16,754 nucleotides of DNA from Clostridia bacterium (GTDB lineage Bacteria > Bacillota_A > Clostridia > Oscillospirales > CAG-272), in contig JAFSUU010000008.1 in NCBI GenBank assembly GCA_017445115.1, forward strand, positions 1 to 16,754, read 5' to 3'. Positions within the stretch are counted from its first letter, which is position 1. Every line of letters begins with the position of its first letter. Below the pieces are notes generated by a model, which saw nothing but the letters and a program-made list of their open reading frames with translations, was not told the origin of the DNA and searched no databases. The translations under genes and the position numbers were made by a program. Of this stretch, positions 9,325 to 16,629 are shown in pieces.

Positions 9325-9924
9325 ATGAAAAAGATCATTGTCTTTTCGCTTACCCTGCTTTTGTGCTTTTCCTTATTTATCTCATGCTCAAGCGGGATGA
9401 CGGAAGAAGAGCTGAAAAATACCGTGGGAGACCTTCTCGAAAAGAGCGTCACTGTGAATGAGATATACTTCGGCACGGGGCTCCCCCATGCGCCGGCGAC
9501 AGGCATCGCAGATAATGCTCAGGATTATGACGAACCTCCCGCCGAATACTGCGACGTGGTCTCCGTGAACTACAAGTCGGTAGACGACCTTAAAGCAGCG
9601 GCGCTTGAAGTGTACACCGAATCGTACTGCGACAGTATTTTTGAAATGACCTTTTTGGGTATGCAGAACGACGACGGAACGATATTCAGATACGCACGAT
9701 TCATCGACAGCTTTGAAGGCACTCTCCAGATCAGGGCTGACGCCGCAGACGATGCGATAACGCTCGGCAGGGAATACGATCTGTCGACTCTCAAGATATT
9801 GAGAGAAGGATCAGATTATGTGTACTTCACTCTTGATTCGTCTCTCAACGGTAAAAACGAGACGGTACAGCTTTGCATCAAAAAAGGAGACTCAGGCTGG
9901 CGGTTCGATACGCCGACGTATTGA
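9325..9924 (+). CDS. Putative lipoprotein, possibly IseA-like
   Basis: This encodes a 199-residue exported protein of uncertain function. The start at 9325 is preferred over an in-frame ATG at 9295 because AGAAAGGA lies just upstream and because it gives a clean lipoprotein signal: MKK, a hydrophobic core, and FISC, so the mature protein would begin at Cys21 and be anchored in the outer leaflet of the cytoplasmic membrane. The -3 residue of the lipobox is Phe, which is slightly unusual. The mature part is acidic, with no other Cys except scattered ones (near EYCDV, SYCDS and QLCIK). The layout of its C-terminal half (DDLKAAALEVYTESYCDSIF and the end GWRFDTPTY) loosely recalls IseA-type inhibitors of cell-wall endopeptidases, but this is a weak impression. 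It is the last gene of the rightward block and ends at a terminator. Confidence 0.72.
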   Translation: MKKIIVFSLTLLLCFSLFISCSSGMTEEELKNTVGDLLEKSVTVNEIYFGTGLPHAPATGIADNAQDYDEPPAEYCDVVSVNYKSVDDLKAAALEVYTESYCDSIFEMTFLGMQNDDGTIFRYARFIDSFEGTLQIRADAADDAITLGREYDLSTLKILREGSDYVYFTLDSSLNGKNETVQLCIKKGDSGWRFDTPTY

Positions 9925-9937
9925 TATGAAAAAAACA

Positions 9938-9971
9938 AAAAACAGGACGCGGAACGCCGCGTCCTGTTTTT
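9938..9971. terminator. Bidirectional rho-independent terminator
   Basis: A perfect 12-bp stem, AACAGGACGCGG (9941-9952) with loop AACG (9953-9956) and its exact complement (9957-9968), is extended by three A:T pairs on the outside. An A-run on the left and a T-run on the right give a U-tract in both directions. It lies between the end of the lipoprotein gene (+) and the end of mtnN (-), so it can stop both convergent operons. Confidence 0.92.
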
Positions 9972-9987
9972 ATGCTGCCGTCAGCAA

Positions 9988-10674
9988 TTATAAACTCATG
10001 ATAAAGTTTTCAACGATCTTTGCGGAAATCTTCGCAGCTTTTTCGGAGAAAGTCGAGTAGTCCATCGTTGAGTTGCCGTCGGCGGAATCGGAGATCGCGC
10101 GTATCACGGCGAACGGCACTTTGTTGACAGTGCAGACATGGCCTATCGCGCCGCCCTCCATTTCACACGCAACGGCGGAAAAACCCTTTGCGAGCGCGCG
10201 CTTTTCCTCGGCGGAACAGATGAATCTGTCTCCCGACGCTATTATTCCGTATTCGCATCCGAGTCCCATACCTTTTACTATCCCTTCGAGCGCCAGCCCT
10301 ATCGCAGGATCGGCGTGTATCTCGACCGAATCGAGGCCCGATACCTGACCTTTTCGGTCCCCGAGCGCGGAGGTATCGAAGTCGTGCTGAACGACTGCTT
10401 TCGCTATCGCAACGTCTAGGGTCGACAGCTTTCCGGAAAGAGAACCCGCGACTCCGGTGTTTATGATCAGCTCGGGGGAATACTTAAGTATCATAGCTTC
10501 GGTGCACGTTGCGGCAAAGACTTTTCCGATGCCGCACTTTGCGACGACGGCGTGTCTGCCGAAGAGCTTTCCGCTTACAAATTCGATATTTGAGATCTTT
10601 TCTGTCCTTGCGTCCTCAAGAAGCCCTTTCAGGATATCGACCTCTATGTCCATGGCGCCAATAATTCCGATCAT
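9988..10674 (-). CDS. mtnN: 5'-methylthioadenosine/S-adenosylhomocysteine nucleosidase
   Basis: The enzyme splits methylthioadenosine and S-adenosylhomocysteine into adenine and the thio-sugar, clearing by-products of methylation and polyamine synthesis; the second product leads to S-ribosylhomocysteine. The 228-residue length is typical. The start IGIIGAMDIEV contains the Glu (Glu11) that helps activate the catalytic water, NTGVAGSL matches the phosphorylase-family glycine turn, CEMEGGAI contains the ribose-binding Met172-Glu173, and AISDSAD contains the catalytic Asp196. GGAGGTGA lies just before the ATG on the minus strand. It is the last gene of a galK-like/pgsA/mtnN operon, 17 bases after pgsA, and ends before the shared bidirectional terminator. 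Confidence 0.95.
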   Translation of the reverse strand: MIGIIGAMDIEVDILKGLLEDARTEKISNIEFVSGKLFGRHAVVAKCGIGKVFAATCTEAMILKYSPELIINTGVAGSLSGKLSTLDVAIAKAVVQHDFDTSALGDRKGQVSGLDSVEIHADPAIGLALEGIVKGMGLGCEYGIIASGDRFICSAEEKRALAKGFSAVACEMEGGAIGHVCTVNKVPFAVIRAISDSADGNSTMDYSTFSEKAAKISAKIVENFIMSL

Positions 10675-10691
10675 TCCGTCACCTCCGGGGA

Positions 10692-11273
10692 TCAGTCCTC
10701 AGCCGTGATATATTTTCCGTATTTGACGAAATAGTCGATCCCCGACCAGAGCGTCATAACGGTCATTATCCCCATGGTTATGTACGAAAGCACGTGGCTT
10801 TCGCTGAAGCAGGGGAAAATAACGGGTTCGAGCATTATCGTGATTATGCAAACCATCTGAGTGACCGTCTTTATCTTTCCGAGCCAGCTTGCGGCGATAA
10901 CGAGATTGCTCTTTCCCGCGACGATAAGTCTCATCGAAGTGACCGCGAGCTCGCGGAACATAACTATTGCCGCTGCCCATACGAACACGCGGTTCAGGTC
11001 TGCGTACTTGACGAGTATGCCGAGAAGCGCTGCGAAAACGATGAATTTATCAGCGAGCGGATCGAGAAATTTCCCGAAGTTCGTGATCATATTGTACTTT
11101 CTCGCGATGATGCCGTCGAGGGTGTCGGTTATGCAGGTCAGCGTGTAGACCGACGCGCATACGATCCGCGAGACCGTGTCGCTGTTGAAGTTGACCGCGA
11201 CCATAAGCACGAGAAAAACGGGAACCATTATTATTCTGAAAAGGGTGAGCTTGTTCGGGATGTTGAGTTTCAT
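10692..11273 (-). CDS. pgsA: CDP-diacylglycerol-glycerol-3-phosphate 3-phosphatidyltransferase
   Basis: PgsA is an integral membrane enzyme that makes phosphatidylglycerol phosphate from CDP-diacylglycerol and glycerol 3-phosphate, the committed step to acidic phospholipids. The 193-residue protein starts MKLNIPNKLTLFRI, the usual amphipathic start. It carries the full CDP-alcohol phosphatidyltransferase motif with Asp50, Asp53-Gly54, Ala57-Arg58, Gly67, Asp71 and Asp75 in the correct D-x2-DG-x2-AR-x8-G-x3-D-x3-D spacing. Several hydrophobic helices follow. A GAGG element precedes the ATG. It lies 26 bases after the sugar kinase gene and 17 bases before mtnN, so it is the middle gene of the operon. 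The motif does not fully exclude a related CDP-alcohol transferase, but length and N-terminus favour PgsA. Confidence 0.95.
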   Translation of the reverse strand: MKLNIPNKLTLFRIIMVPVFLVLMVAVNFNSDTVSRIVCASVYTLTCITDTLDGIIARKYNMITNFGKFLDPLADKFIVFAALLGILVKYADLNRVFVWAAAIVMFRELAVTSMRLIVAGKSNLVIAASWLGKIKTVTQMVCIITIMLEPVIFPCFSESHVLSYITMGIMTVMTLWSGIDYFVKYGKYITAED

Positions 11274-11299
11274 AAAATGCCTCGGTTTTATATCTTGTC

Positions 11300-12589
11300 T
11301 CAGATTATCTTGACGGCGCCGGCGGGTCTGACGGACAATATCTTACAGCTTCCCGCGCCGAAATAATACTCCATATATTCTTTATAAGACGGGGCAAGCT
11401 CCGTCGGAACGAACGCTTCGATCGTTCCCGCAAATCCACCGCCCTGAATACGCCACGCTGCCTTTGCGTCTTTCAGAAATCTTTCGGATAGATACAGCGC
11501 AAAGGAAATGGATTGTTCATTCACAGAAGCGGGAGAATAGACGTTCTGCAGATAGCAGTAGCTCGACCTTCCCGATTCCCGAACGAGAGACAGGAAGGCA
11601 TCCGTATCACCGCTTTCAAGGGCGGCGATCTGTTTCTCGACCCGTTCCGTTTCGTCGAAGAAATGGAAGGCTCTTAGAAGCGCGCGGTCGCCGAGCTCGC
11701 GTCTTATCAACGATGAGTTTTCGTCGAGCGCGGCACGGTCAAGCTCGCAGAGGCGGCTCTTCGAGAAGAGGGCGGCAACCGACTTCATTTCCTCTGCCAC
11801 AGAAGCGTAGTCGGAGCTGAGATCGGAATGAGAACTTCCGGTGTTCGTTATACAGAGCGACAGCCCGCTCTTCGTAAAATCGCAGTTGATGCTTTTTACG
11901 GCGGGGTCGGTGACGGATGAAAAATCGATCCCCGAAAGACCGCCGGTGACGCATGCGAGCTGATCCATAAGACCGCAGGGTTTTCCGTAGAATACGTTTT
12001 CGGCGTACTGTGCGGATAAGGCGATCTCTTTGGTGTCGACGTTGTTCGTATTGTAAAAATACGAGAGCATCTTTCCGATTGCGACCTCGAACGCCGCGGA
12101 GGACGAAAGTCCGGAGCCCTTGATGACGTTCGACGCAGTATAGGCGTCGAAGCCTCCGACGAAATATCCGCGGGCACGGAATGCGTGCTTCATACCCGCG
12201 ATAAGAGAAGAAGATTTGAAAAACTTCCCGGGGTCCGGTTCGTCTCCTTCGCTCTCACCGACAACGTCTTCTTCGAAGCCTTCGCTCTTAATACGTATGA
12301 TTCCGTCGTCTCTTTTCGAGGCGACGCAGATTATGTCGAGATTTATCGCGGCGGCGATAACTTTTCCGCCGTTATGGTCGGTGTGGTTGCCGGAGATCTC
12401 GCTCCTGCCTCCCACGGAAAAGACCGCGATATCGCGTTCGTCTCCGTAAAGGCGGCAAAAAGAATCGACGGCGCCTGAAAGGCGCACTTTATAATCCGGA
12501 AGAGCATTCGGACCGATCGCAAGAAGGTCTCTGATGATCGCGTCCGCGGAGCCTGATTCAATGATTTTTATCACTGTTGACGGAAGCAT
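11300..12589 (-). CDS. Galactokinase-like GHMP kinase
   Basis: This 429-residue protein belongs to the GHMP kinase superfamily and has all three galactokinase signatures. The first is GRSEISGNHTDHNGG (61-75), the second the ATP-binding GSGLSSSAAFEVA (from 158), and the third RIQGGGFAGT near residue 383. CGLMDQ supplies the expected catalytic Asp. In classical GalK the first signature reads GEHTDYNGG; here Glu is Asn and Tyr is His. The Glu normally contacts the sugar, so specificity may be shifted, although this variant also occurs in other Clostridia annotated as galactokinase. About 40 residues precede the conserved N-terminal domain. GGAGGTGA precedes the ATG and a good promoter lies further upstream. 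No galT, galE or transporter is adjacent; it leads an operon with pgsA and mtnN, whose shared logic is unclear. Confidence 0.85.
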   Translation of the reverse strand: MLPSTVIKIIESGSADAIIRDLLAIGPNALPDYKVRLSGAVDSFCRLYGDERDIAVFSVGGRSEISGNHTDHNGGKVIAAAINLDIICVASKRDDGIIRIKSEGFEEDVVGESEGDEPDPGKFFKSSSLIAGMKHAFRARGYFVGGFDAYTASNVIKGSGLSSSAAFEVAIGKMLSYFYNTNNVDTKEIALSAQYAENVFYGKPCGLMDQLACVTGGLSGIDFSSVTDPAVKSINCDFTKSGLSLCITNTGSSHSDLSSDYASVAEEMKSVAALFSKSRLCELDRAALDENSSLIRRELGDRALLRAFHFFDETERVEKQIAALESGDTDAFLSLVRESGRSSYCYLQNVYSPASVNEQSISFALYLSERFLKDAKAAWRIQGGGFAGTIEAFVPTELAPSYKEYMEYYFGAGSCKILSVRPAGAVKII

Positions 12590-12639
12590 CGTTTCACCTC
12601 CGAAGTAGCATCTGTTTCAAATGACGGAACATAATACCG

Positions 12640-12651
12640 TAATAGCTATTA
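12640..12651. promoter_or_regulatory. Candidate operator: 12-bp palindrome at the -10/start site
   Basis: TAATAGCTATTA is a perfect 12-bp palindrome that overlaps the -10 hexamer and the expected transcription start. A repressor dimer could bind here. AT-rich palindromes of this length do occur by chance, and no regulator gene is adjacent. Confidence 0.3.
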
Positions 12652-12676
12652 TACTATTTTTTTATTAATAATTCAA
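12648..12676 (-). promoter_or_regulatory. Sigma-A promoter of the galK-like/pgsA/mtnN operon
   Basis: On the minus strand TTGAAT (12671-12676) and TATAAT (12648-12653) are separated by exactly 17 bases in an AT-rich setting. Transcription would start near 12641, giving a leader of about 50 bases that ends in the ribosome binding site GGAGGTGA before the ATG at 12589. Confidence 0.8.
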
Positions 12677-12686
12677 CCCTTTTGAA
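12672..12686. promoter_or_regulatory. Candidate operator: inverted repeat at the -35 box
   Basis: TTCAA, five bases, TTGAA forms a symmetric site that overlaps the -35 hexamer of the same promoter. It is short and its role is inferred only from position. Confidence 0.25.
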
Positions 12687-12703
12687 CAGATTGGCGGCAA
12701 AAA

Positions 12704-12741
12704 TGACGGAGGGGCAAAAATCAAGCCCCTCCGGTAGCGTC
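12704..12741 (-). terminator. Rho-independent terminator of the LRR-dockerin operon
   Basis: On the minus strand an outer TGAC, a 6-base bulge, then GGAGGGGC, a 9-base loop, GCCCCTCC, the outer GTCA and a run of five T form a stable hairpin with a U-tract. It lies directly after the stop codon of the second LRR gene and separates it from the galK-like operon promoter. Confidence 0.85.
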
Positions 12742-12748
12742 AATATTG

Positions 12749-14461
12749 TCAGCTGACGAGCAGCTTTTTCATTTCACGGGCGTCCACTGCATTTATGATC
12801 CCGTCGCAGTTTACGTCCGCGTTATCGGCGATCACGTTTGAGGGAGCGAAATCTGCGAGGATCTTTTTCAAGATACCGTAATCTTTTGTTGTTACGATAT
12901 TGTCTCCGTTCAAATCGCCCGCAAGAAAATACTCATATTCGACTGCGACTCCGCATTCGGTACACCGCTTGACTCTGAATCCCTGAACGTCATTCATAGG
13001 CGAGGACTTTATGAGAATTTCCCATTCCTCTGATACGTTGTGCCCGAGAGGCGGTACCGCGACCTCTTCAAGGATCTCTCCGCATACAGAGCATACCGTT
13101 GCGACGCATCCGGGCTCTGTGCAGGTGGGTTCGGATAAAATCGTTTGCTCGTCCGACGCACGGTGTCCTGTCGGAGCGAGATAGATCGTATCTCCGCACG
13201 GTTCCCCGCATTCGATGCACAGATAAGAGATAGAGCCTCTTTCGGTGCAGGTCGGCTGAGCGATCACGGGAGACGAGTAATTCGGAGAGTGTCCCGCAGC
13301 AGGGATGACCTCGATATTATCTGTAAATCCGCACGCAAGACATTTTCTGAAGATACCGCCGTCTTCCGTACAGGAAGCTTCCGTTATCTCTTCTTCGCCG
13401 AATGAGTGCTCTCCCGGCTCGACTTCAAATCTGTAAAGCTCCTTGCCGCAATAACGGCAGCCCATGACGCCTTCTCCGCCCTCCGCGCAGTCGGGATAAT
13501 AGAGGACGTTTCCTTCTTCGCACAGGCAGTCAAAGACCATAAAGCAATCATTTGCATATTCCTGGGCTGCTCCGCCGCCTTTTGCGTGTATAATAAAGCC
13601 CATATTGGGAGTCGGAGCCCCTGCGTAGCTTTCAAAGAAGTAACCGAGCGCGAACGTTCCGATCTTCTCAACGGTGTCGGGGAGAGTGATCTCTTTGAGG
13701 TTTGACAGATTAATAAGGGCGCTGTCCATAATCACCTCGACGTTGCCGAGGATGTTGATATTTTTAACATTGGACTGCGACATTATCGTGTTTTTCGATA
13801 TAACGGTAACCGACGTCGGAATATTGACTGTCGCAGTAACAGTACCTTTGTAGGCAAGAGAGTATCCGCAGAGGGAATTTACTCCCTGTCCGAGCGTTTT
13901 GTAATACCCGGTGTCATTTAAAGCAGTGGCGTCAAACAGCTCGAGGTTTGCGGGAAGCACGATGTTTTTCAGCAGCGTACATCCGCTGAACGCATATTCG
14001 CGGATCACCTTCGTATCGGGAGGGATGCTCAGTTTGGAAAGAGAAGTACAGCCGGAAAACGCTGCGGCTTCTATGCTGAAAAGCTCACCCGGGAGGGTCA
14101 GCGAGGTAAGCGAGGTGTTTTTATAAAATGCGTAAGCTCCGATCTCCGTTACGCTGTCGCTGATCTTAACTGTTTTCACGTTCGGAAACATATGAAAGCA
14201 GTAGCTTCCGACTCGTGTAACGCCCTGTCCGATGACTATGCTTTTTACGCTTTTGCGCATTTCGTACCAGGGTGTCAGCGAACCTCTTTCATAATCGGGA
14301 AGAGGTCCGGTACCGCTGACCGTAAGCGCGCCTGTCGATTCTATCAGACTGACCGTGATATCGTCGCCGACGTAATAGACGGAATCAGCCGCCAGAACTG
14401 ACGTCGGGATCATCGGGAGAATTAAAAGCGCGATAAGTATGACGCAAAGTACTTTTCTCAT
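12749..14461 (-). CDS. Secreted BspA-type LRR protein with Cys/His-rich repeats and dockerin
   Basis: This 570-residue exported protein has no recognised enzyme domain. A signal peptide (MRKVLCVILIALLILP, cleavage near SVLA-ADS, residues 1-24) is followed by a short domain with the typical GALTVSGTGPLPDY start. BspA-type leucine-rich repeats (about 70-290) then show the recurring IGAYAFYKNTSLTSLTLP pattern. About residues 311-505 hold five Cys-rich repeats of around 40 residues with pattern PTC-T-x2-G-x5-C-x2-CG and a closing P-x2-GH; the last lacks its first Cys. The C-terminus (513-570) is a type I dockerin: two loops, GDLNGDNIVTTKD and ADVNCDGIINAVD, have Asp/Asn at the Ca-binding places. 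A cohesin-bearing scaffold is the known partner of dockerins, so surface attachment is likely. The RBS GGAG lies 11 bases after the stop of its paralogue. Confidence 0.9.
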   Translation of the reverse strand: MRKVLCVILIALLILPMIPTSVLAADSVYYVGDDITVSLIESTGALTVSGTGPLPDYERGSLTPWYEMRKSVKSIVIGQGVTRVGSYCFHMFPNVKTVKISDSVTEIGAYAFYKNTSLTSLTLPGELFSIEAAAFSGCTSLSKLSIPPDTKVIREYAFSGCTLLKNIVLPANLELFDATALNDTGYYKTLGQGVNSLCGYSLAYKGTVTATVNIPTSVTVISKNTIMSQSNVKNINILGNVEVIMDSALINLSNLKEITLPDTVEKIGTFALGYFFESYAGAPTPNMGFIIHAKGGGAAQEYANDCFMVFDCLCEEGNVLYYPDCAEGGEGVMGCRYCGKELYRFEVEPGEHSFGEEEITEASCTEDGGIFRKCLACGFTDNIEVIPAAGHSPNYSSPVIAQPTCTERGSISYLCIECGEPCGDTIYLAPTGHRASDEQTILSEPTCTEPGCVATVCSVCGEILEEVAVPPLGHNVSEEWEILIKSSPMNDVQGFRVKRCTECGVAVEYEYFLAGDLNGDNIVTTKDYGILKKILADFAPSNVIADNADVNCDGIINAVDAREMKKLLVS

Positions 14462-14472
14462 ATGTTACTCCG

Positions 14473-16431
14473 TTAATACTGCGGAACTGATCCGGTTTCC
14501 GCAAACTTCCTCAGAGTGATGACGTCCTTGGAGTCGATCTCTCCGTCCGGAAAAAAGTCGATGTTGGCCGCGTAAAATGACGTTATAGGAGAGATCATGG
14601 CGTTGTTGAGAGCGTACAGAGCGGCGCCGTATGCGCCGTTCGGGTCGACCAAAGCCCCTTCCGAATCGAACCACTCCGTTCTCGTGACGTACCCGCAGAC
14701 TGTACAGACGTAAACGCGGCAGCCGTAAACGGTATCGTCTTCTGCCGGCAGGTTAAGTATTCTCGGCTCGCTTGACGGTATGTGTTCAAGCTTCGGGACA
14801 GCTTTTACCGAGACAGCTTCGCCGCAAACCGTGCAGAGGATCGCGTCAGCGCCTTCTTCGGTACAGCTCGGGTCGACGATCCGTGAGTAATCCGCGGAGG
14901 GCGTATGAGTCTTTTTCTCAAGGGGAATGGTCTCGGCAGGCGCCCCGCATACGGTACAGAGGCGCGCCGCGAGTCCGCGGCAGCCGCAGCCGCCCATTTG
15001 AACGACCGTCCATTCGTCTGAAGCGATGTGGCCGAACGCGGGAACGCGGTCTGTGATGTCCGTCGCACCGCATACAGAACAGGTAAGAAGAGTGTACCCG
15101 TCGTCGGTGCATGTCGCGGGGATCACTTCGGCGTTGTATGTATGCTCGGCAGTCGGCAACAGTTCTCTTTCGATACAGCAGCCGCAATAGTCGCAGATCC
15201 TGCGGCGCATCACGCCTTCGCTGCAGTTTGAAGAGCTGAAGACCGTGCTGAATTTATGCCTGCAGACGTAGTCGAGACCTTCGGCGCATGCATATTCTTC
15301 AGCGGCGCAAGCGCCTTTTCCGTATATGGTGAATACGTCGACATTATAGTAAGTCATATCGGCCGCTCGCTTGCCGAGGCAGTTTTCGCCGAGATAAGTA
15401 ACTGTCGGAGGCACGTAGATCGAATTCAGCTTGCTGCAGTCGCGGAAAGCAAATGCGCCTATGCTTTCGAGTGAAGACGGCAAATTTACAGAAGAGAGAC
15501 CGGTGCTTCCGGAAAAAGCGTGATCGGCGATCATCGTGACCCCTTCCGGGACGGTCAGAGTCTGCCCGGAATACTTGCCCTTGCACATCAGCACTTTACC
15601 GTTGAACATGGTATAAACGCCGTCGCTAAGAGCGGAATAATAAGCCGTATTTCCTAGGAACAGATTGCTTACCCTTATCGGATCGGTATCATCGGCAAAA
15701 TAAACCTTGGAGAGAGATAAGCAGTCGGAAAACGCGTATGAGTCCATGTACTTGAGCTCGGACCCGAATGAAACGGTCGTAAGCGGACACGCCTGAAACG
15801 CGAGCGAATCGATCCTTTCGATATGGGAAATATTTAATTCCCGAAGAGAGGAGCAGCTCTTGAAGGCATATTCGAGTATGGTCTTGCAGTTGTCCGGGAT
15901 GATCAGGGTTTTGAGCACTCTGCAATCCGAGCAGAACGACTGCGGTATAGTCTCCAATCCCGTTCCGATCTTCATATACTTCAAAGCCGTACAGCCGGAA
16001 AAAGCGGACGCCGATATACTTTCGATGCTGTCGGGAAGAACGGCGTATCTCAGATTGGTCATAAAAGAAAAGGAATGTTCTCCCAGTTCCTTCAGCGAGT
16101 TCTCGGGAAATTTGATCTCCGATACGGTTTCAAGTCTTGAAAAAGCGTTTTCTCCGATATAGGTACAGCCTTCTTCGATAACGAGCCTTGCCGCGGAGTT
16201 GGAATAGTATCTCCACGGGGGCTCGGTAGAGAGGGCGCTCGGCGAGATACGCGTGTAGTCGTACATCGGACCTTCACCGCTTATGGTAAGTACCGCGTCC
16301 TTGTATTTCCACCTGAGGGACGGTCCGCAGACCCCCTCTGTTTCCGTCGCGGAAAGGGAAGAAAACGCAGGCAGCGCAAGAAGAACGGCGCAAATGACCG
16401 AAAGTATTTTTAGCATCGTCTTCATTTTCAT
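14473..16431 (-). CDS. Secreted BspA-type LRR protein with Cys/His-rich repeats and degenerate dockerin
   Basis: This 652-residue protein is a paralogue of the downstream gene, with the same domain order. The start at 16431 is chosen because GGAAAGGAGA lies just before it and the operon promoter lies at 16463-16491; the longer frame, opening at 16536, would begin upstream of the promoter. The signal peptide covers about 1-28. An opening domain with AVLTISGEGPMYDYT and a PPW motif leads to leucine-rich repeats (about 80-365), such as ISASAFSGCTALKYMKI. Five Cys/His-rich repeats occupy about 392-590. The tail has only one recognisable dockerin loop, NIDFFPDGEIDSKD (623-636), with Phe where Asn is usual at the third ligand position. 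The preceding segment (VDPNGAYGAALYALNN) looks like the first loop after loss of its ligands, so cohesin binding is doubtful. Confidence 0.88.
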   Translation of the reverse strand: MKMKTMLKILSVICAVLLALPAFSSLSATETEGVCGPSLRWKYKDAVLTISGEGPMYDYTRISPSALSTEPPWRYYSNSAARLVIEEGCTYIGENAFSRLETVSEIKFPENSLKELGEHSFSFMTNLRYAVLPDSIESISASAFSGCTALKYMKIGTGLETIPQSFCSDCRVLKTLIIPDNCKTILEYAFKSCSSLRELNISHIERIDSLAFQACPLTTVSFGSELKYMDSYAFSDCLSLSKVYFADDTDPIRVSNLFLGNTAYYSALSDGVYTMFNGKVLMCKGKYSGQTLTVPEGVTMIADHAFSGSTGLSSVNLPSSLESIGAFAFRDCSKLNSIYVPPTVTYLGENCLGKRAADMTYYNVDVFTIYGKGACAAEEYACAEGLDYVCRHKFSTVFSSSNCSEGVMRRRICDYCGCCIERELLPTAEHTYNAEVIPATCTDDGYTLLTCSVCGATDITDRVPAFGHIASDEWTVVQMGGCGCRGLAARLCTVCGAPAETIPLEKKTHTPSADYSRIVDPSCTEEGADAILCTVCGEAVSVKAVPKLEHIPSSEPRILNLPAEDDTVYGCRVYVCTVCGYVTRTEWFDSEGALVDPNGAYGAALYALNNAMISPITSFYAANIDFFPDGEIDSKDVITLRKFAETGSVPQY

Positions 16432-16462
16432 GACTTCTCCTTTCCAAACGTATAATCGATTT

Positions 16463-16491
16463 ATTATAGCATATAGTATTAAATTATTCAA
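16463..16491 (-). promoter_or_regulatory. Sigma-A promoter of the LRR-dockerin operon
   Basis: On the minus strand TTGAAT (16486-16491) and TATAAT (16463-16468) are 17 bases apart, and TG two bases before the -10 makes an extended -10. The hexamers and spacer length equal those of the galK-like promoter. It is placed about 30 bases before the start codon at 16431. Confidence 0.82.
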
Positions 16492-16594
16492 TAGAAAAAG
16501 GATAAAAAACAAAATCGGGGCAAATAGAAATTTCAATCGTAAAGTTGTGAAAAATGCCCAACGGTAAATCCTTTTTGAACAATTCCGATATTAC

Positions 16595-16623
16595 TTGACT
16601 TGTGCGGTCAAATAAAGTATACT
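16595..16623 (+). promoter_or_regulatory. Promoter of the RNase P RNA gene
   Basis: TTGACT (16595-16600) and TATACT (16618-16623) are separated by exactly 17 bases. Transcription would begin near 16630, where the RNase P RNA homology starts. It diverges from the LRR operon promoter about 100 bases away. The DNA between the two promoters (16492-16594) is AT-rich with no other feature seen. Confidence 0.85.
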
Positions 16624-16629
16624 CTTTTT

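Noticed and set aside
10794..11366. A 190-residue open frame on the + strand across pgsA
   Set aside because: It is antisense to pgsA, rich in charged residues with no domain, and has no promoter or ribosome binding site.
12940..15260. The repeated Cys-rich DNA as a CRISPR-like or satellite repeat
   Set aside because: The repetition is at the protein level in one reading frame; the DNA copies have diverged and there are no identical repeats with spacers.
16432..16536. A 35-residue N-terminal extension of the upstream LRR protein, including an extra hydrophobic stretch
   Set aside because: The operon promoter lies inside this stretch, and the ribosome binding site and normal signal peptide belong to the ATG at 16431.
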